Positions 1-8,910 of a DNA stretch of 41,786 bases are shown here, in pieces; position 1 is the first letter of the stretch; each line of letters starts with the position of its first letter. The DNA lies in assembly GCF_946885955.1 (NCBI RefSeq), contig NZ_CAMPHI010000042.1, positions 1 to 41,786 of the forward strand, read 5' to 3'. The notes below the pieces were generated by a model. That model was not told the DNA's origin. It saw only the letters and a program-made list of their open reading frames with translations, and searched no databases. This DNA is from an uncultured Pseudomonas sp. GTDB lineage: Bacteria > Pseudomonadota > Gammaproteobacteria > Pseudomonadales > Pseudomonadaceae. The position numbers were made by a program, and so were the translations under genes.

Positions 1-5
1 AATGC

Positions 6-45
6 GTTACCTATGTCTCCCGACACCTGTTACCTATGTCTCCCG
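6..45. repeat. Two direct copies of a 17-bp motif, possible insertion-sequence end
   Basis: GTTACCTATGTCTCCCG occurs at 6-22 and again at 29-45, a 23-bp period. Tandem terminal repeats of this kind are found at the ends of some insertion sequences, and the window edge may cut such an element. No transposase is visible inside the window, so the element type is not determined. Confidence 0.35.
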
Positions 46-84
46 GCTGAACACCCTGTGCACCAGCCTAGGCGTAGATTTTTT

Positions 85-107
85 GTGCGCACGGCGCACC
101 CTACCTT
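85..107. repeat. Small GC-rich palindromic repeat downstream of topB
   Basis: GTGCGC (85-90) and GCGCAC (94-99) form a perfect 6-bp stem around ACG, followed by the arm CCCTACC. A related GGGTGCG...CGCACCC arrangement lies at 11100-11137. The T run lies 5' of the hairpin on the + strand and becomes an A run 3' of it on the - strand, so this is not a normal terminator for topB. It looks like a dispersed intergenic repeat. Confidence 0.35.
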
Positions 108-141
108 TGCGGTGGCCTGCTGGCGCTGATCCTGTTCTGCC

Positions 142-2115
142 TCAAGCGCGACTGGTCGGTTTGGCCGCGCGCTTGCCGGCGGTGCCGCCCTTGGCTGTGG
201 TTGCCTTGCCGGTGGCGGTCTTGCGCGGCCCCGCCTTGCGTTTCTTTTTCCAGGGCGCCGCTGCCGCCGGGCTCGCCGGCCCGCTGATGCTCATGTGCAG
301 ACCGGCGCAGCGCTGCACCTGCTTGCTCATCCACGCCGACTGTTTGGCGACGAATTCTTCCAGGCTCATTTCACCGCTCTGCACCATGTCCAGCGCCTGC
401 TCCCAGATCGCTGTGGTGCCAGGGTCGGCGATGGCGCGCGGCACCGCATCGATCAGGCTGAAGGCCGCCGGGGTGGCTGCCAGCGCCTTGCCCTGTTTGA
501 GCAGATAACCGCGGTCGAGCAGGCCCTGGATGATTCCGGCGCGGGTCGCCTCGGTGCCGATGCCGGTGGTGTCCTTGAGCTTCTGCTTGAGGCGTGGGTC
601 GTCGACCAGCTTGGCGACGTTCTTCATCGCCTTGATCAGGTCGCCTTCGGTAAATGGCTTGGGCGGTTGGGTCCAGAGATCCTTGAGGGTGACATCCTCC
701 ACTGCACAATCCTGGCCTTCGCGTAGCGCCGGCAAGGGCTGCGGCGGCGCCGCTTCACGACCTTTGCCGGGCGTTAGGGCTTCGGGCAGGGCACGCCGCC
801 AGCCGGGTTCGACTATGACTTTGCCCACCGCGCGCAGGGCCTGGCCGGCGCAGTCGAAGTCGGCCTGGGTGCGGTCGTACTCGTGGTTCGGCAGAAACTG
901 CGCCAGATAGCGCGCGCGGATCAGCGTGTAAACGGCGCGCTGCTTGCCGACCAGTCGATCCAGATTCAGCGCCGCGGCCGTGGGAATAATGCCGTGGTGG
1001 GCGCTGACCTTGCCGTCGTTCCAGGCCCGCGAGCGGCGCTTGGCATCGAGATGTGGCAGCAGCTCGGCCAGGCCGGGATCGGCGCGGCCCAGGGCTGTGA
1101 TAATCGCCGGCGCCTCGCCATGCTGGCTCAGCGGCAGGTAACCGCAATCGCTGCGCGGGTAGGTGATGACCTTGTGGGTTTCGTACAGCGCCTGGGCGAT
1201 ATCCAGGGTTTCCTGGGCGCCGAGGCCGAGCTTCTTCGAGCAGACTTCCTGCAGTGTGCCCAGGTCGAACGGCAGGGGAGCTGCCTCGCGCATGCGCTCG
1301 GTGCGCAGCTTCAGCACCCGCGCGCTGGCGGCATTGCCAATGGCCGCGGCGGCCTGTTGCGCCAGCGCCTGATTCAGGCAGCGACCTTGATCGTCGCAGG
1401 CGTCCTCAGGGGCGCGCCATTGCGCGCTGAAGCTGCTGCCGTCGGCCAGCAGCGCGACCTCGATGGCCCAATAAGCCACCGGCACGAAATCGGCGATGCT
1501 GCGGTCGCGGTCCACCACCAAGCGTAGCGTCGGCGTCTGCACCCGGCCCACCGGCAACACGCCCTGATAGCCGGATTGGCGACCGAGCAGGGTGAACAAA
1601 CGGCTCATGTTCATGCCGATCAACCAGTCGGCGCGCGAACGGCCCAGTGCCGAATGATAGAGGCTGAACGTCTCCGCCCCCGGCTTGAGCGCCGCCAGGG
1701 CCTTGCGGATTGAAGCGTCGTCCAGGGCCGACAACCACAGGCGCTGGATCGGCCCACGGTAGCGGCAATGTTCGACCAGTTCGCGGGCGATCATCTCGCC
1801 CTCGCGGTCGGCGTCGGTGGCGATCACCAACTCCCGCGCTTCGCCGAGCAGGCGTTTCACCGCCTTGAACTGGCTGGCGGTCTTGGGTTTGACCAGCATC
1901 TTCCAGCGCTCGGGAATGATCGGCAGATCGGCCAGCACCCAACGCTTGTAGCGCGCGTCGTAGGCATCCGGCGGCGCGGTTTCCAACAAATGGCCAATGC
2001 ACCAGGTCACGGTCACATCCGCGCCCAGCCAGCAGCCATCGCCACGCCGGTTGGCACCGAGCACCTTGGCGATGTCCTTGGCCTGGGAAGGTTTCTCGCA
2101 GAGGAAGAGCCGCAT
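142..2115 (-). CDS. topB: DNA topoisomerase III
   Basis: Type IA topoisomerase that passes single strands through a transient 5'-phosphotyrosyl break and decatenates recombination and replication intermediates. The Toprim domain opens with MRLFLCEKPSQAKDIAKVLG and carries the metal-binding IATDADREGE motif around residue 100. GRVQTPTLRLVVDRDR follows, and the active-site tyrosine lies in VITYPRSDCGYL near residue 320. The C-terminus is a Lys/Arg/Ala-rich tail (KKKRK, TAKGGTAGKRAAKP) suited to nucleic-acid binding. The start at 2115 is chosen because the family begins with MRLFL; an in-frame ATG at 2124 adds three residues. The length, about 657 aa, is normal. It stands alone, with no overlap with neighbours. 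Confidence 0.95.
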   Translation of the reverse strand: MRLFLCEKPSQAKDIAKVLGANRRGDGCWLGADVTVTWCIGHLLETAPPDAYDARYKRWVLADLPIIPERWKMLVKPKTASQFKAVKRLLGEARELVIATDADREGEMIARELVEHCRYRGPIQRLWLSALDDASIRKALAALKPGAETFSLYHSALGRSRADWLIGMNMSRLFTLLGRQSGYQGVLPVGRVQTPTLRLVVDRDRSIADFVPVAYWAIEVALLADGSSFSAQWRAPEDACDDQGRCLNQALAQQAAAAIGNAASARVLKLRTERMREAAPLPFDLGTLQEVCSKKLGLGAQETLDIAQALYETHKVITYPRSDCGYLPLSQHGEAPAIITALGRADPGLAELLPHLDAKRRSRAWNDGKVSAHHGIIPTAAALNLDRLVGKQRAVYTLIRARYLAQFLPNHEYDRTQADFDCAGQALRAVGKVIVEPGWRRALPEALTPGKGREAAPPQPLPALREGQDCAVEDVTLKDLWTQPPKPFTEGDLIKAMKNVAKLVDDPRLKQKLKDTTGIGTEATRAGIIQGLLDRGYLLKQGKALAATPAAFSLIDAVPRAIADPGTTAIWEQALDMVQSGEMSLEEFVAKQSAWMSKQVQRCAGLHMSISGPASPAAAAPWKKKRKAGPRKTATGKATTAKGGTAGKRAAKPTSRA

Positions 2116-2333
2116 AACCGTCATCGTTCATCAGCCGGGAATGGCGTACAGCATGCGTAGTGGAGGGGAATCAGGCAAGTAAAAACTGTATGGATATCCA
2201 GTTTTATTGCTGGCATGATCTGCGTGGGATTGTGGCCCTTGACGCCCAAGCGTTTGCCGTGTGAATTATCACGCCAGCTGAATTAGTCGCGCTCAGATAA
2301 CCTTTCATCGAACCAACAGGGAAGTACGCCGCT

Positions 2334-3029
2334 ATGCAGAAAAACATCACCATCGGCTTGATTGGCGATTACGACGAAACCGTTCCGGCCCATCGAGCCA
2401 TTCCGCTCGCACTGCGACTCGCGGCCGAGGCGTTGCACCTCGATGTCCAGTTCGAATGGGTTGCCACTGAAGAAATCACCTCCGTCTCGCGCATTGCCCG
2501 GTTTGATGGCCTGTGGTGCGTGCCAGCCAGCCCCTATAAAAATATGCAGGGCGCATTGCTCGCCATTGGTCATGCGCGCAGCAATTCCATTCCATTTTTG
2601 GGTACATGCGGCGGGTTTCAGCATGCGGTAATCGAGTACGCACGCAATGTTCTCGGCTGGCTCGACGCCGACCATGCGGAAACCGCACCGGATGCCCCGC
2701 GTGCGGTTATTTCCGCACTGGCCTGCTCACTCGTCGAGGTTACGAGCCCGGTCCGCTTGTGCGCCAACACGCGGATTGCATCGGCCTATGGCGTCAGTGA
2801 AATCACCGAGGGCTATCGCTGCAACTATGGGCTTAACCCCGAGTTTCAAACGGCGCTGGTCGCAGGCCCGCTTCGCGCAGCGGCCTACGATGAGTCGGGC
2901 GAAGTTCGCGCGGTGGAACTGGACGGACATCCGTTTTTCGTTGCGACCCTGTTTCAACCGGAACGCATTGCGCTCAAAGGCAACTCTGCGCCGCTGGTTG
3001 TTGCCTTTGTGCGGGCCTGCGCTGCATAA
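2334..3029 (+). CDS. CTP-synthase-like class I glutamine amidotransferase domain protein
   Basis: 231 aa resembling the C-terminal glutaminase half of CTP synthase (PyrG) without the synthetase half. GLIGDYDETVPAHRAI opens the domain. FLGTCGGFQH carries the predicted nucleophile Cys92 in a nucleophile elbow. HPFFVATLFQPE near the C-terminus supplies the expected His and Glu of the triad, so an active glutaminase is plausible. Free-standing proteins of this kind are known in bacteria as CTP-synthase C-terminal-related proteins, and their acceptor substrate is not known to me. The gene follows topB divergently, with about 220 bp of promoter space. A VOC gene starts 44 bp downstream on the same strand and may be co-transcribed. 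Confidence 0.85.
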   Translation: MQKNITIGLIGDYDETVPAHRAIPLALRLAAEALHLDVQFEWVATEEITSVSRIARFDGLWCVPASPYKNMQGALLAIGHARSNSIPFLGTCGGFQHAVIEYARNVLGWLDADHAETAPDAPRAVISALACSLVEVTSPVRLCANTRIASAYGVSEITEGYRCNYGLNPEFQTALVAGPLRAAAYDESGEVRAVELDGHPFFVATLFQPERIALKGNSAPLVVAFVRACAA

Positions 3030-3073
3030 AGCCCGGTTTTAGGCCGCCATATTTATCTGAAGGACAAAGAGAA

Positions 3074-3598
3074 ATGGCATTTCCATCGCTATCGCTAAAC
3101 CATCTCGAGTTGTACGTAGGCGATATAAAAACGATCGAACAGTTCTACACGGGTTGTCTCGGTTTCGTTGTGACGGACCGGGGGGAGGGGGATGATGGAA
3201 TGGTTTTTCTCAGTAGGAACCCGGCCGAGCACCATCAGCTTGTGCTAAATCCTCAACCGGCAAGCAAGGTATCAACGAGCCACGTGGATCATATTTCTTT
3301 TCGGGTTCAGACACTTTCTGATCTACGCCACTTCCATTTGTCGATATCCGCAGCTCAGATTCCGTTCGAATCAGTGTCCCACGGTACGACCTGGTCGTTA
3401 TATGTGCGGGATCCAGAGGCTAACCGAATTGAAATATTTACAGACACGCCTTGGTACGTTCACCAGCCCTGTAAATTCAAAATCGACCTCGAGCTTTCTG
3501 ATGAAGAGTTGCAGGCAGTTACCAAAAACAAGATATCCGGGATGCCAGGGTTTTGTTTAGCCGAGCATTGGCGAAGCATGCACAGCGTTAATGTTTGA
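3074..3598 (+). CDS. VOC (glyoxalase/dioxygenase fold) family protein
   Basis: 174 aa. LNHLELYVGDIKTIEQFYTGCLGFVVTDRG is a typical first beta-alpha-beta-beta-beta module of the vicinal oxygen chelate fold. HVDHISFRVQTLSDL begins the second module and YVRDPEANRIEIFTDTPWY ends it. Candidate metal ligands are His11, His73 and the Glu of RIEIF. Substrate unknown; the chain is closer to extradiol-dioxygenase-like members than to glyoxalase I. Base composition is more AT-rich than the topB side, hinting at separate origin. It lies 44 bp behind the amidotransferase-like gene. The ATG at 3074 is preceded by AAGGACAAAGAGA. Confidence 0.8.
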   Translation: MAFPSLSLNHLELYVGDIKTIEQFYTGCLGFVVTDRGEGDDGMVFLSRNPAEHHQLVLNPQPASKVSTSHVDHISFRVQTLSDLRHFHLSISAAQIPFESVSHGTTWSLYVRDPEANRIEIFTDTPWYVHQPCKFKIDLELSDEELQAVTKNKISGMPGFCLAEHWRSMHSVNV

Positions 3599-3699
3599 TC
3601 GTTTCCGCGCTCTGCATGGCAATGCAGCCCCCGACGCCACTACAGCGAATAACCAGCAGATGACCCGCCTTGTGATCCAGAAGATGACAAGGCGGGCAT

Positions 3700-4347
3700 C
3701 TATGGGGTTGCGCTTGAGACCGCCATCATTTCCTCGGGATTTTCTCGGGGCGCCAGCCTGAGCCAGCCAAGCACGCGCGGCTCGTTGATAGACCAGCGGC
3801 CTTCGCTCTGGGCAAGCGGCAACTGCTCGCGCGAGCGGCCAAAAGGGCCGGGGTTCTGCTGGGCGATCTCCAGGGTGTTCTGGTCGACACGGGCAATGAT
3901 GGCGACGTGGCCGTAGCGGTTGAACAGCGAGGGGCCGAACACCAGCAAGTCTTCGGCCTGGGGTTGCTCGGCGCCACCATTACTGAATTGCAGCATGGCC
4001 CGCTGGGCGTTAAAGACGCCGTCGCCGAGCTTGGGGTCGAAGAAATCCTTGGCATGACCGTAAGGGTCGGGCATGCGGTGGTCATAGCGCTCGAAGTAGT
4101 AGCGCTTGACGAACTCCACGCACTGATAGCGCAGGCCGAGGTTGTAGCCATCCACCGAGAGATTGCGGCCTTGGACGCTATTCACCCCGCCGTTGTAGTA
4201 GATGACGACACCGTTCAGCTCATCGAGTCGCTCGCCGACCTGATGCTGGCTATTGGGGTCGATGCGGGTGATACCCGCGTAGAGCGCAAGCGTGATCAGG
4301 GGCAGCAGCGCGCAGGCGGCCGCCAGGGCAAATCGGCGTTTGTTCAT
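3700..4347 (-). CDS. CHAP-domain amidase, GspS-amidase-like, exported
   Basis: 215 aa from the ATG at 4347. The start is chosen because MNKRRFALAAACALLPLITLALYAG is a basic stretch plus hydrophobic segment, a signal peptide or membrane anchor; an upstream in-frame start gives an implausible leader. The CHAP fold follows. LRYQCVEFVKRYYFERY contains the predicted nucleophile Cys76 and RYGHVAIIARV the catalytic His147. The pattern YQCVEF...GHVAII matches the amidase half of glutathionylspermidine synthetase/amidase as well as peptidoglycan-cleaving CHAP enzymes. Export favours cleavage of peptidoglycan cross-bridges or another periplasmic amide, but this is inference. No lysis or conjugation genes lie nearby. 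Confidence 0.8.
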   Translation of the reverse strand: MNKRRFALAAACALLPLITLALYAGITRIDPNSQHQVGERLDELNGVVIYYNGGVNSVQGRNLSVDGYNLGLRYQCVEFVKRYYFERYDHRMPDPYGHAKDFFDPKLGDGVFNAQRAMLQFSNGGAEQPQAEDLLVFGPSLFNRYGHVAIIARVDQNTLEIAQQNPGPFGRSREQLPLAQSEGRWSINEPRVLGWLRLAPRENPEEMMAVSSATP

Positions 4348-4728
4348 GGCGAGGTCTTTTATCGTCAGCAGAAGTGCACGGCCTGCTAGAGGCTGATCAT
4401 CGGGCTCAGGCGTCGGCGTGCCCGGCGTTCGGCTCGAGCGGCATGTCCACAAAATGGGTGGGCTGTTGATCAGGACATCGGGCGAACCTCGGATGCCGAG
4501 GTTGCTGCCGTAACCATGACGGTGAATAGCTATTCAGACCGCTCAGGTAGGAGGCTGGTTTGGCCATCGGTGACTTCCTTGTGCATGAAAGGGCTAATCC
4601 TAAGGGGCATGGGATTTTGCAGGCGTGGTTAAGTTCATGTTTGGCGAAAAAAGGCCAGGGCTCACTATCGCGCTGTGCATTCGCTGCGGCTGCGGGCCCT
4701 ACAAGCCCGCCGCCGCGAGCAATGATCC
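4348..4728. other. Intergenic stretch, no gene supported
   Basis: 381 bp between two minus-strand genes. It should carry the promoter of the CHAP gene and the 3' end of the ergothioneine gene. Open frames here continue into the opposite or shifted frames of neighbouring genes and show no recognisable protein. A GGAAAGTCACC-type motif or terminator was not found. Confidence 0.5.
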
Positions 4729-6885
4729 TCAGCTCTCCAAGATAAATAAGCCAACCTGCGGTTCCTCGCTGAGCCAGTAGCGGCCCAGTTGCCAGCCGGC
4801 TTCGGCGGCGAGGCGGGTGAGGGATTCGACGCTGTATTTGTGCGAACACTCGGTATGCAGGCGCTCGCCGCGCTTGAAGGCGAAGCGCTGGCCGGCTGCC
4901 TGCACCTGCTGGTCGTGGCGGCTGACCAGGTACATTTCCATGCAGTTCTCCTGCGGGTTCCATTGCGCCAGGTGGTCGAAGGCGTCCGGGTCGAAGTCGC
5001 CTTGCAGCTCGCGGTTGATGCGTACCAGCAGGTTCTTGTTGAAGCGCGCGGTGATGCCGTCGGCATCGTCGTAGGCGGCTTCCAGAGTGGCGATGTTCTT
5101 GAGCATGTCGACGCCGACGATAAAGCGCGCGTTCGGGCCGAGGAAGCTGCGCACCGAGTGCAGGAACTGCACCGCGTCGCCCTGGCTGAAGTTGCCCAGT
5201 GTCGAACCGGGAAAAAAGCCCACCCGCGCCTGCGCCGAAGTCGTCAGGCATAGCTGCGCCAGCTGGCTGAAGTCCGCCACCTGGGGGGCGATCTCCAATT
5301 GCGGGTAGTCGCGGCGCAAGCGTTCGGCCGCTTTATGCAGGGCCGCTTCGCTGATATCGATGGGCAGGTAGGCGGCCAGCTGCGGCGCGGCGTCGAGCAG
5401 CAGTCGAGTCTTTTCGCTGGCGCCGCTGCCGAATTCGATCAGCGCGGCGCCGGCCGGAATCTGCGCGGCGAGTTGCGGGGCGATGCTTTTGAGCAATGTG
5501 GTCTCGGCGCGAGTGGGGTAGTACTCCGGCGTACGGCAGATGGCCTCGAACAGCTCCGAGCCGGTGGCGTCGTAGAAGTATTTCGGCGCCAGCCACTTCT
5601 GTGCTGCGGACAGGCCGCTGATCACATCCTGGGCGAATTCCCCGGCAAAGGTGGCGGGCCGCGCGAGCGGCGCGCTATCGCCCGCCCGGCTATCGACCGT
5701 TGCGCTAGCGGTCGCTCCAGCGTCACGCGCCAGGCGCAGGCCGGAAAACATCCAGCGCTGCGCCGGGTAGAAAAAGTTGCGATAGCTCGGGCGCGAATGC
5801 CCGGTGGGTGTGACGCTGGCGCCGCCGCGCAAGACCATCTGGTTGATCATGAACTTGCCGTTGTACTCGCCGATGGCATTGCTCGCCGGGCGAAACCCCG
5901 GGTAGGCGGTGTAGGCGCTTTGCGTCCATTGCCAGGCCACGTCGTCGACCTGTTCGAGCAGGCCGCTGCGGGCGGCGTGCTCCCATTCCGCCTCGGTCGG
6001 CAGACGTGCATCGGCCCAGGTAGCATAGGCCGCGGCCTCGTAATAGCTGATATGGGTCACGGGCGCATCCGGGTCGAGCGGTTGCAAGCCGCGCAGGCTC
6101 ATCGTCTGCCATTGGCCGCCGAGGCGCTGCCAGTACAAGGGCGCTTGCCATTGCTCGGCCTGGGCCAGTGCCCAGCCGTCCGCCAGCCACAGCTCGGCGC
6201 GCTGATAACCCTCCGCTTCGATAAAGCCCAGCCATTCGCCGTTGCTCACCAGTCGATCACCGATCTCGAACGGCTGCAGGTAGCAGCTATGGCGCGGGCC
6301 TTCGTTGTCGAAGGCGAAGCCGTCGCCGTCATGCCCCACCTCGATCAAACCGCCCGACACGGGCAGGAAACGTCCGCGCCGACCGGCCGTATCCGCCGGC
6401 CAACACTCGGCATACGCCGGCTTGAGCGGCGACAGGCTGAACAGGTGCAGCAGGTCCATCAGCAGCAATTCCTGGTGCTGCTGCTCGTGGGCCAGGCCCA
6501 GTTCAACCCGGGCGGTCAGTTCGGCATTCAGCGGCGCTTGCAGCAGCCAACTCATGTGTTCGTCGACGTGTTTGCGATAGGCCAGTACCCGAGCCAGCGA
6601 CGGGCGCGTCAGCAAGCCGCGTTGCGGCCGCGGTTGACGCGGGCCGAGGGCTTCGTAATAGGAGTTGAACAGGTAGGCGAAGGTTGGATCGAAGGGGCGA
6701 TAGTCCGGCGCATGCGGGGTGAGTAGAAAAGTCTCGAAGAACCAGCTGGTATGCGCCAGGTGCCATTTGCTCGGGCTGGCGTCGGCCATCGACTGGACGA
6801 CCATGTCCTCCTCGCTGAGCGGCGCGATCAATTTCGCGGTGTGGAGGCGAACTTGCTTATAACGATCGAGAAGCGGGCTATTCAT
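4729..6885 (-). CDS. egtBD: Fused EgtB-EgtD: sulfoxide synthase plus histidine trimethyltransferase
   Basis: 718 aa in one frame. Residues about 1-390 are EgtB-like. A DinB helical part carries His45 (WHLAHTS) and the iron-binding HX3HXE motif His133/His137/Glu139 (HEQQHQE), followed by an FGE-sulfatase fold (RLPTEAEWEHAAR, LRGGASVTP, RNFFYPAQRWMFSGLRLARD). A linker near 390-425 leads to an EgtD-type domain with KYFYDATGSELFEAI, TPEYYPTRAE and the SAM-binding IEFGSGASEKT. EgtD trimethylates histidine to hercynine; EgtB joins hercynine to a thiol donor with O2. The start at 6885 precedes MNSPLLDRYKQVRL; the upstream extension is not protein-like. The order is EgtB first, the reverse of fungal Egt1. 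No C-S lyase (EgtE) lies nearby. Confidence 0.92.
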   Translation of the reverse strand: MNSPLLDRYKQVRLHTAKLIAPLSEEDMVVQSMADASPSKWHLAHTSWFFETFLLTPHAPDYRPFDPTFAYLFNSYYEALGPRQPRPQRGLLTRPSLARVLAYRKHVDEHMSWLLQAPLNAELTARVELGLAHEQQHQELLLMDLLHLFSLSPLKPAYAECWPADTAGRRGRFLPVSGGLIEVGHDGDGFAFDNEGPRHSCYLQPFEIGDRLVSNGEWLGFIEAEGYQRAELWLADGWALAQAEQWQAPLYWQRLGGQWQTMSLRGLQPLDPDAPVTHISYYEAAAYATWADARLPTEAEWEHAARSGLLEQVDDVAWQWTQSAYTAYPGFRPASNAIGEYNGKFMINQMVLRGGASVTPTGHSRPSYRNFFYPAQRWMFSGLRLARDAGATASATVDSRAGDSAPLARPATFAGEFAQDVISGLSAAQKWLAPKYFYDATGSELFEAICRTPEYYPTRAETTLLKSIAPQLAAQIPAGAALIEFGSGASEKTRLLLDAAPQLAAYLPIDISEAALHKAAERLRRDYPQLEIAPQVADFSQLAQLCLTTSAQARVGFFPGSTLGNFSQGDAVQFLHSVRSFLGPNARFIVGVDMLKNIATLEAAYDDADGITARFNKNLLVRINRELQGDFDPDAFDHLAQWNPQENCMEMYLVSRHDQQVQAAGQRFAFKRGERLHTECSHKYSVESLTRLAAEAGWQLGRYWLSEEPQVGLFILES

Positions 6886-7109
6886 CGGTCTCTTCTCCCG
6901 AGGCACTGGGCTTCGCTGGCTGACGCCCGCTGCGCAAGCCCTGAGTCGGGCAGGCGTGTTTGGCGCCGAATGGCTCGATGTGCGGTATTTTTCTGGACGT
7001 TGAAGTCGGCTGCGACACAAGCCCTATCTGTGATGGCCCTGGCGGGGAAAAAGTTCGAGTCGATATCGGCGCAGGACGCCGTACAGATCCGGGGGGCAGG
7101 AGAGGCCTG

Positions 7110-7907
7110 TTAGTCGGCCGGTACCGGTAGAACGTCGTTCGGCAGCCACTGCCGATGCAGGCGGGTGAGGGTGCCGTCGCTGGTCATCTGGTTGAGGGCG
7201 GTTTGCCAGCGCTGTACCAGAGTGGGGTCGGTTTGCAGAGAAAACACGATGTAGCTGCTGCTCTGCATAAAGCTGTATTGGCGTTCGAGATCGGCCATCG
7301 AACTGCCGACTGCGGCCATCAGCCCGGGCAATAGCTGGTCCTCATAGACCATCAAGGGGATGCGCCCGTACAGCACCATCTTGAGCATGTTGTGTGGTTT
7401 GGCGACCAGGTGCAGGTTGGTGAAACCCTCGTGCTCGAGAAACTGCTGGGAATACCAGTCCCGCGGTACCCCGATCATTGCGGCGTGGCGGGCATCGTCC
7501 AGGCTGTCGATGTGCAGGCCACTGCCGCTGCGGGTATAGAAGCTGCTTGTGGTCGACAGCAGCGGTCCGACCCACTGGAACAGCGCCTCGCGCTCGGGCG
7601 TGCGCACGGCGACGAACAATCCGACATTGGCGGCGCTTTGCGCCCGCATGTAACCGCGGGCCCAGGGCTGGATCTGAATGGTCGCGCTGTCCCCGGTGCG
7701 CTTCAGCAGCTCGCGCACCGCGGCGACGGCCAGACCGTCAGGCTGCCCGCCGCGGCTGAAGTTGATGGGCGGATTTTCCTCGGTATACAGCTGTAGCTCG
7801 GTGGCGGTCACCGAGGAGCAGAGCACCCATGCTCCCAGCAGCCGTAGTAACCATACCGCCATGCGCAAAACCCTTACCCGCCATTGAATGATCCAACGAT
7901 AGATCAT
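7110..7907 (-). CDS. Periplasmic solute-binding protein, family 3 type
   Basis: 265 aa from the ATG at 7907; an ATG at 7862 (MAVWLLRLLGAWVL) is an alternative that still keeps the signal peptide. After cleavage near SSVTA the mature chain begins LQLYTEENPPINFSRGGQPDGLAVAAVRELLKRTG, the standard opening of extracellular solute-binding protein family 3. It continues with WARGYMRAQ and ends with VQRWQTALNQMTSDGTLTRLHRQWL, also typical. Such proteins bind polar amino acids or similar small ligands. No permease or ATPase gene is adjacent, so it is an orphan binding protein or a sensor partner. Many Pseudomonas genomes carry similar orphans. Confidence 0.85.
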   Translation of the reverse strand: MIYRWIIQWRVRVLRMAVWLLRLLGAWVLCSSVTATELQLYTEENPPINFSRGGQPDGLAVAAVRELLKRTGDSATIQIQPWARGYMRAQSAANVGLFVAVRTPEREALFQWVGPLLSTTSSFYTRSGSGLHIDSLDDARHAAMIGVPRDWYSQQFLEHEGFTNLHLVAKPHNMLKMVLYGRIPLMVYEDQLLPGLMAAVGSSMADLERQYSFMQSSSYIVFSLQTDPTLVQRWQTALNQMTSDGTLTRLHRQWLPNDVLPVPAD

Positions 7908-8262
7908 GAGTGTAGTTGACCCGCCAGGGACGCCTTTCTCACCGATCTGCATAGCCAGCCAATACTCTGGCGAGGGGCAGAAAATGCCCCTCGCCGCTGG
8001 CTGCGCAAGTGAGCAGACTGGGACCGAGCAAAAGCATTCGCCTAAGGTGTATGAACAGTTCAAGGCCAATCGGGCTCTGATGGATGAGGTGAAACAAAAC
8101 CGGCCATTTGCGGCCAGGCGAGCGAGGGCGCGAATGCAAGAACGGCAAGGCGCTCCTCGCCCTGATTCGCTGAATAAGCGCAGCGGGCCGCTGTCCGCGA
8201 AGCGTTGAACCACCCAGGCGGCCCAGTGCCGCCACCTGATACAACCATGATGTGGAGGCTAC
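7908..8262. other. Divergent intergenic region with a perfect 9-bp hairpin
   Basis: 355 bp between the solute-binding gene and tsdB, so promoters for both should be here. CGAGGGGCA (7971-7979) and TGCCCCTCG (7985-7993) form a perfect stem with loop GAAAA and no T tract on either side. A plus-strand open frame fills much of the region but has no recognisable domain and no clear ribosome-binding site. TsdB has a good GGAGG before its ATG. Confidence 0.45.
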
Positions 8263-8910
8263 ATGAACGTCTCTCGCGGGGTCCTGGCGACTGCTCTGTT
8301 GGCGATATCGGTGTCTGCTCAGGCCGCCACCCCGGCGGCTGTCTATACCGGAGGCGGGGCCAACCCCGCCGCAATGGCGTGCGTCAGCTGCCATGGCGCT
8401 GAGGGGGAGGGGATGGCCGCCGGCGGATTTCCGCGTCTTGCCGGGCTGTCCGCCGAGTACATGAGAAAACAGCTCGCCGACTTCGCTTCCGGCGAACGCG
8501 CCAATCCGATCATGCAACCCATTGCCACTGCCTTGAGTGCGGAGGAAGCGCAAGCCGTCACGACCATGCTGGCCGACAAGCCGCGACCCAAAGTCGAGCG
8601 GATCGGCCGCGCGGCTGCGGCACAAGGCGTTGGTGAAACACTGGCGCTGCGCGGCGCATGGGCGCGCAACATTCCCGAATGCGTGGCGTGCCACGGGCCA
8701 AGCGGAGTAGGGGTCGGCAAAACCTTTCCGCCGCTCGCAGGGCAATCCGCCCAGTACCTTGCCGCGCAGCTGAACGCCTGGCGCCAAGGCACCCGCAAGA
8801 ACGACCCCAACGACCTGATGGGGCATATCGCCCGTAGCCTGAGCGATGACGAGATCAAGGCCGTCTCGGCGTATTTCGCCGGCTTGACTGACACAGGAGC
8901 AGGAAAATGA
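8263..8910 (+). CDS. tsdB: TsdB, dihaem cytochrome c4-like electron acceptor for TsdA
   Basis: 215 aa with signal peptide (MNVSRGVLATALLAISVSAQAA) and two c-type haem sites, CVSCH at 40-44 and CVACH at 140-144. Each sits in a repeated monohaem module with the PRLAGLSAEY / PPLAGQSAQY motif typical of cytochrome c4. It should act in the periplasm and pass electrons from thiosulfate oxidation toward terminal oxidases. The assignment as TsdB rests on the gene order: its stop overlaps the tsdA start by four bases (ATGA), giving translational coupling. This order is established for Pseudomonas stutzeri thiosulfate dehydrogenase. GGAGG lies just upstream of the ATG. Confidence 0.85.
   Translation: MNVSRGVLATALLAISVSAQAATPAAVYTGGGANPAAMACVSCHGAEGEGMAAGGFPRLAGLSAEYMRKQLADFASGERANPIMQPIATALSAEEAQAVTTMLADKPRPKVERIGRAAAAQGVGETLALRGAWARNIPECVACHGPSGVGVGKTFPPLAGQSAQYLAAQLNAWRQGTRKNDPNDLMGHIARSLSDDEIKAVSAYFAGLTDTGAGK

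Noticed and set aside
5299..6726. 475-aa plus-strand ORF opposite egtBD
   Set aside because: Shadow of a high-GC gene; repetitive Arg/Gly/Ala/Gln translation without domains.
7906..8208. 100-aa plus-strand ORF before tsdB
   Set aside because: No RBS or recognisable domain; it overlaps the promoter region of two divergent genes and contains a perfect hairpin.
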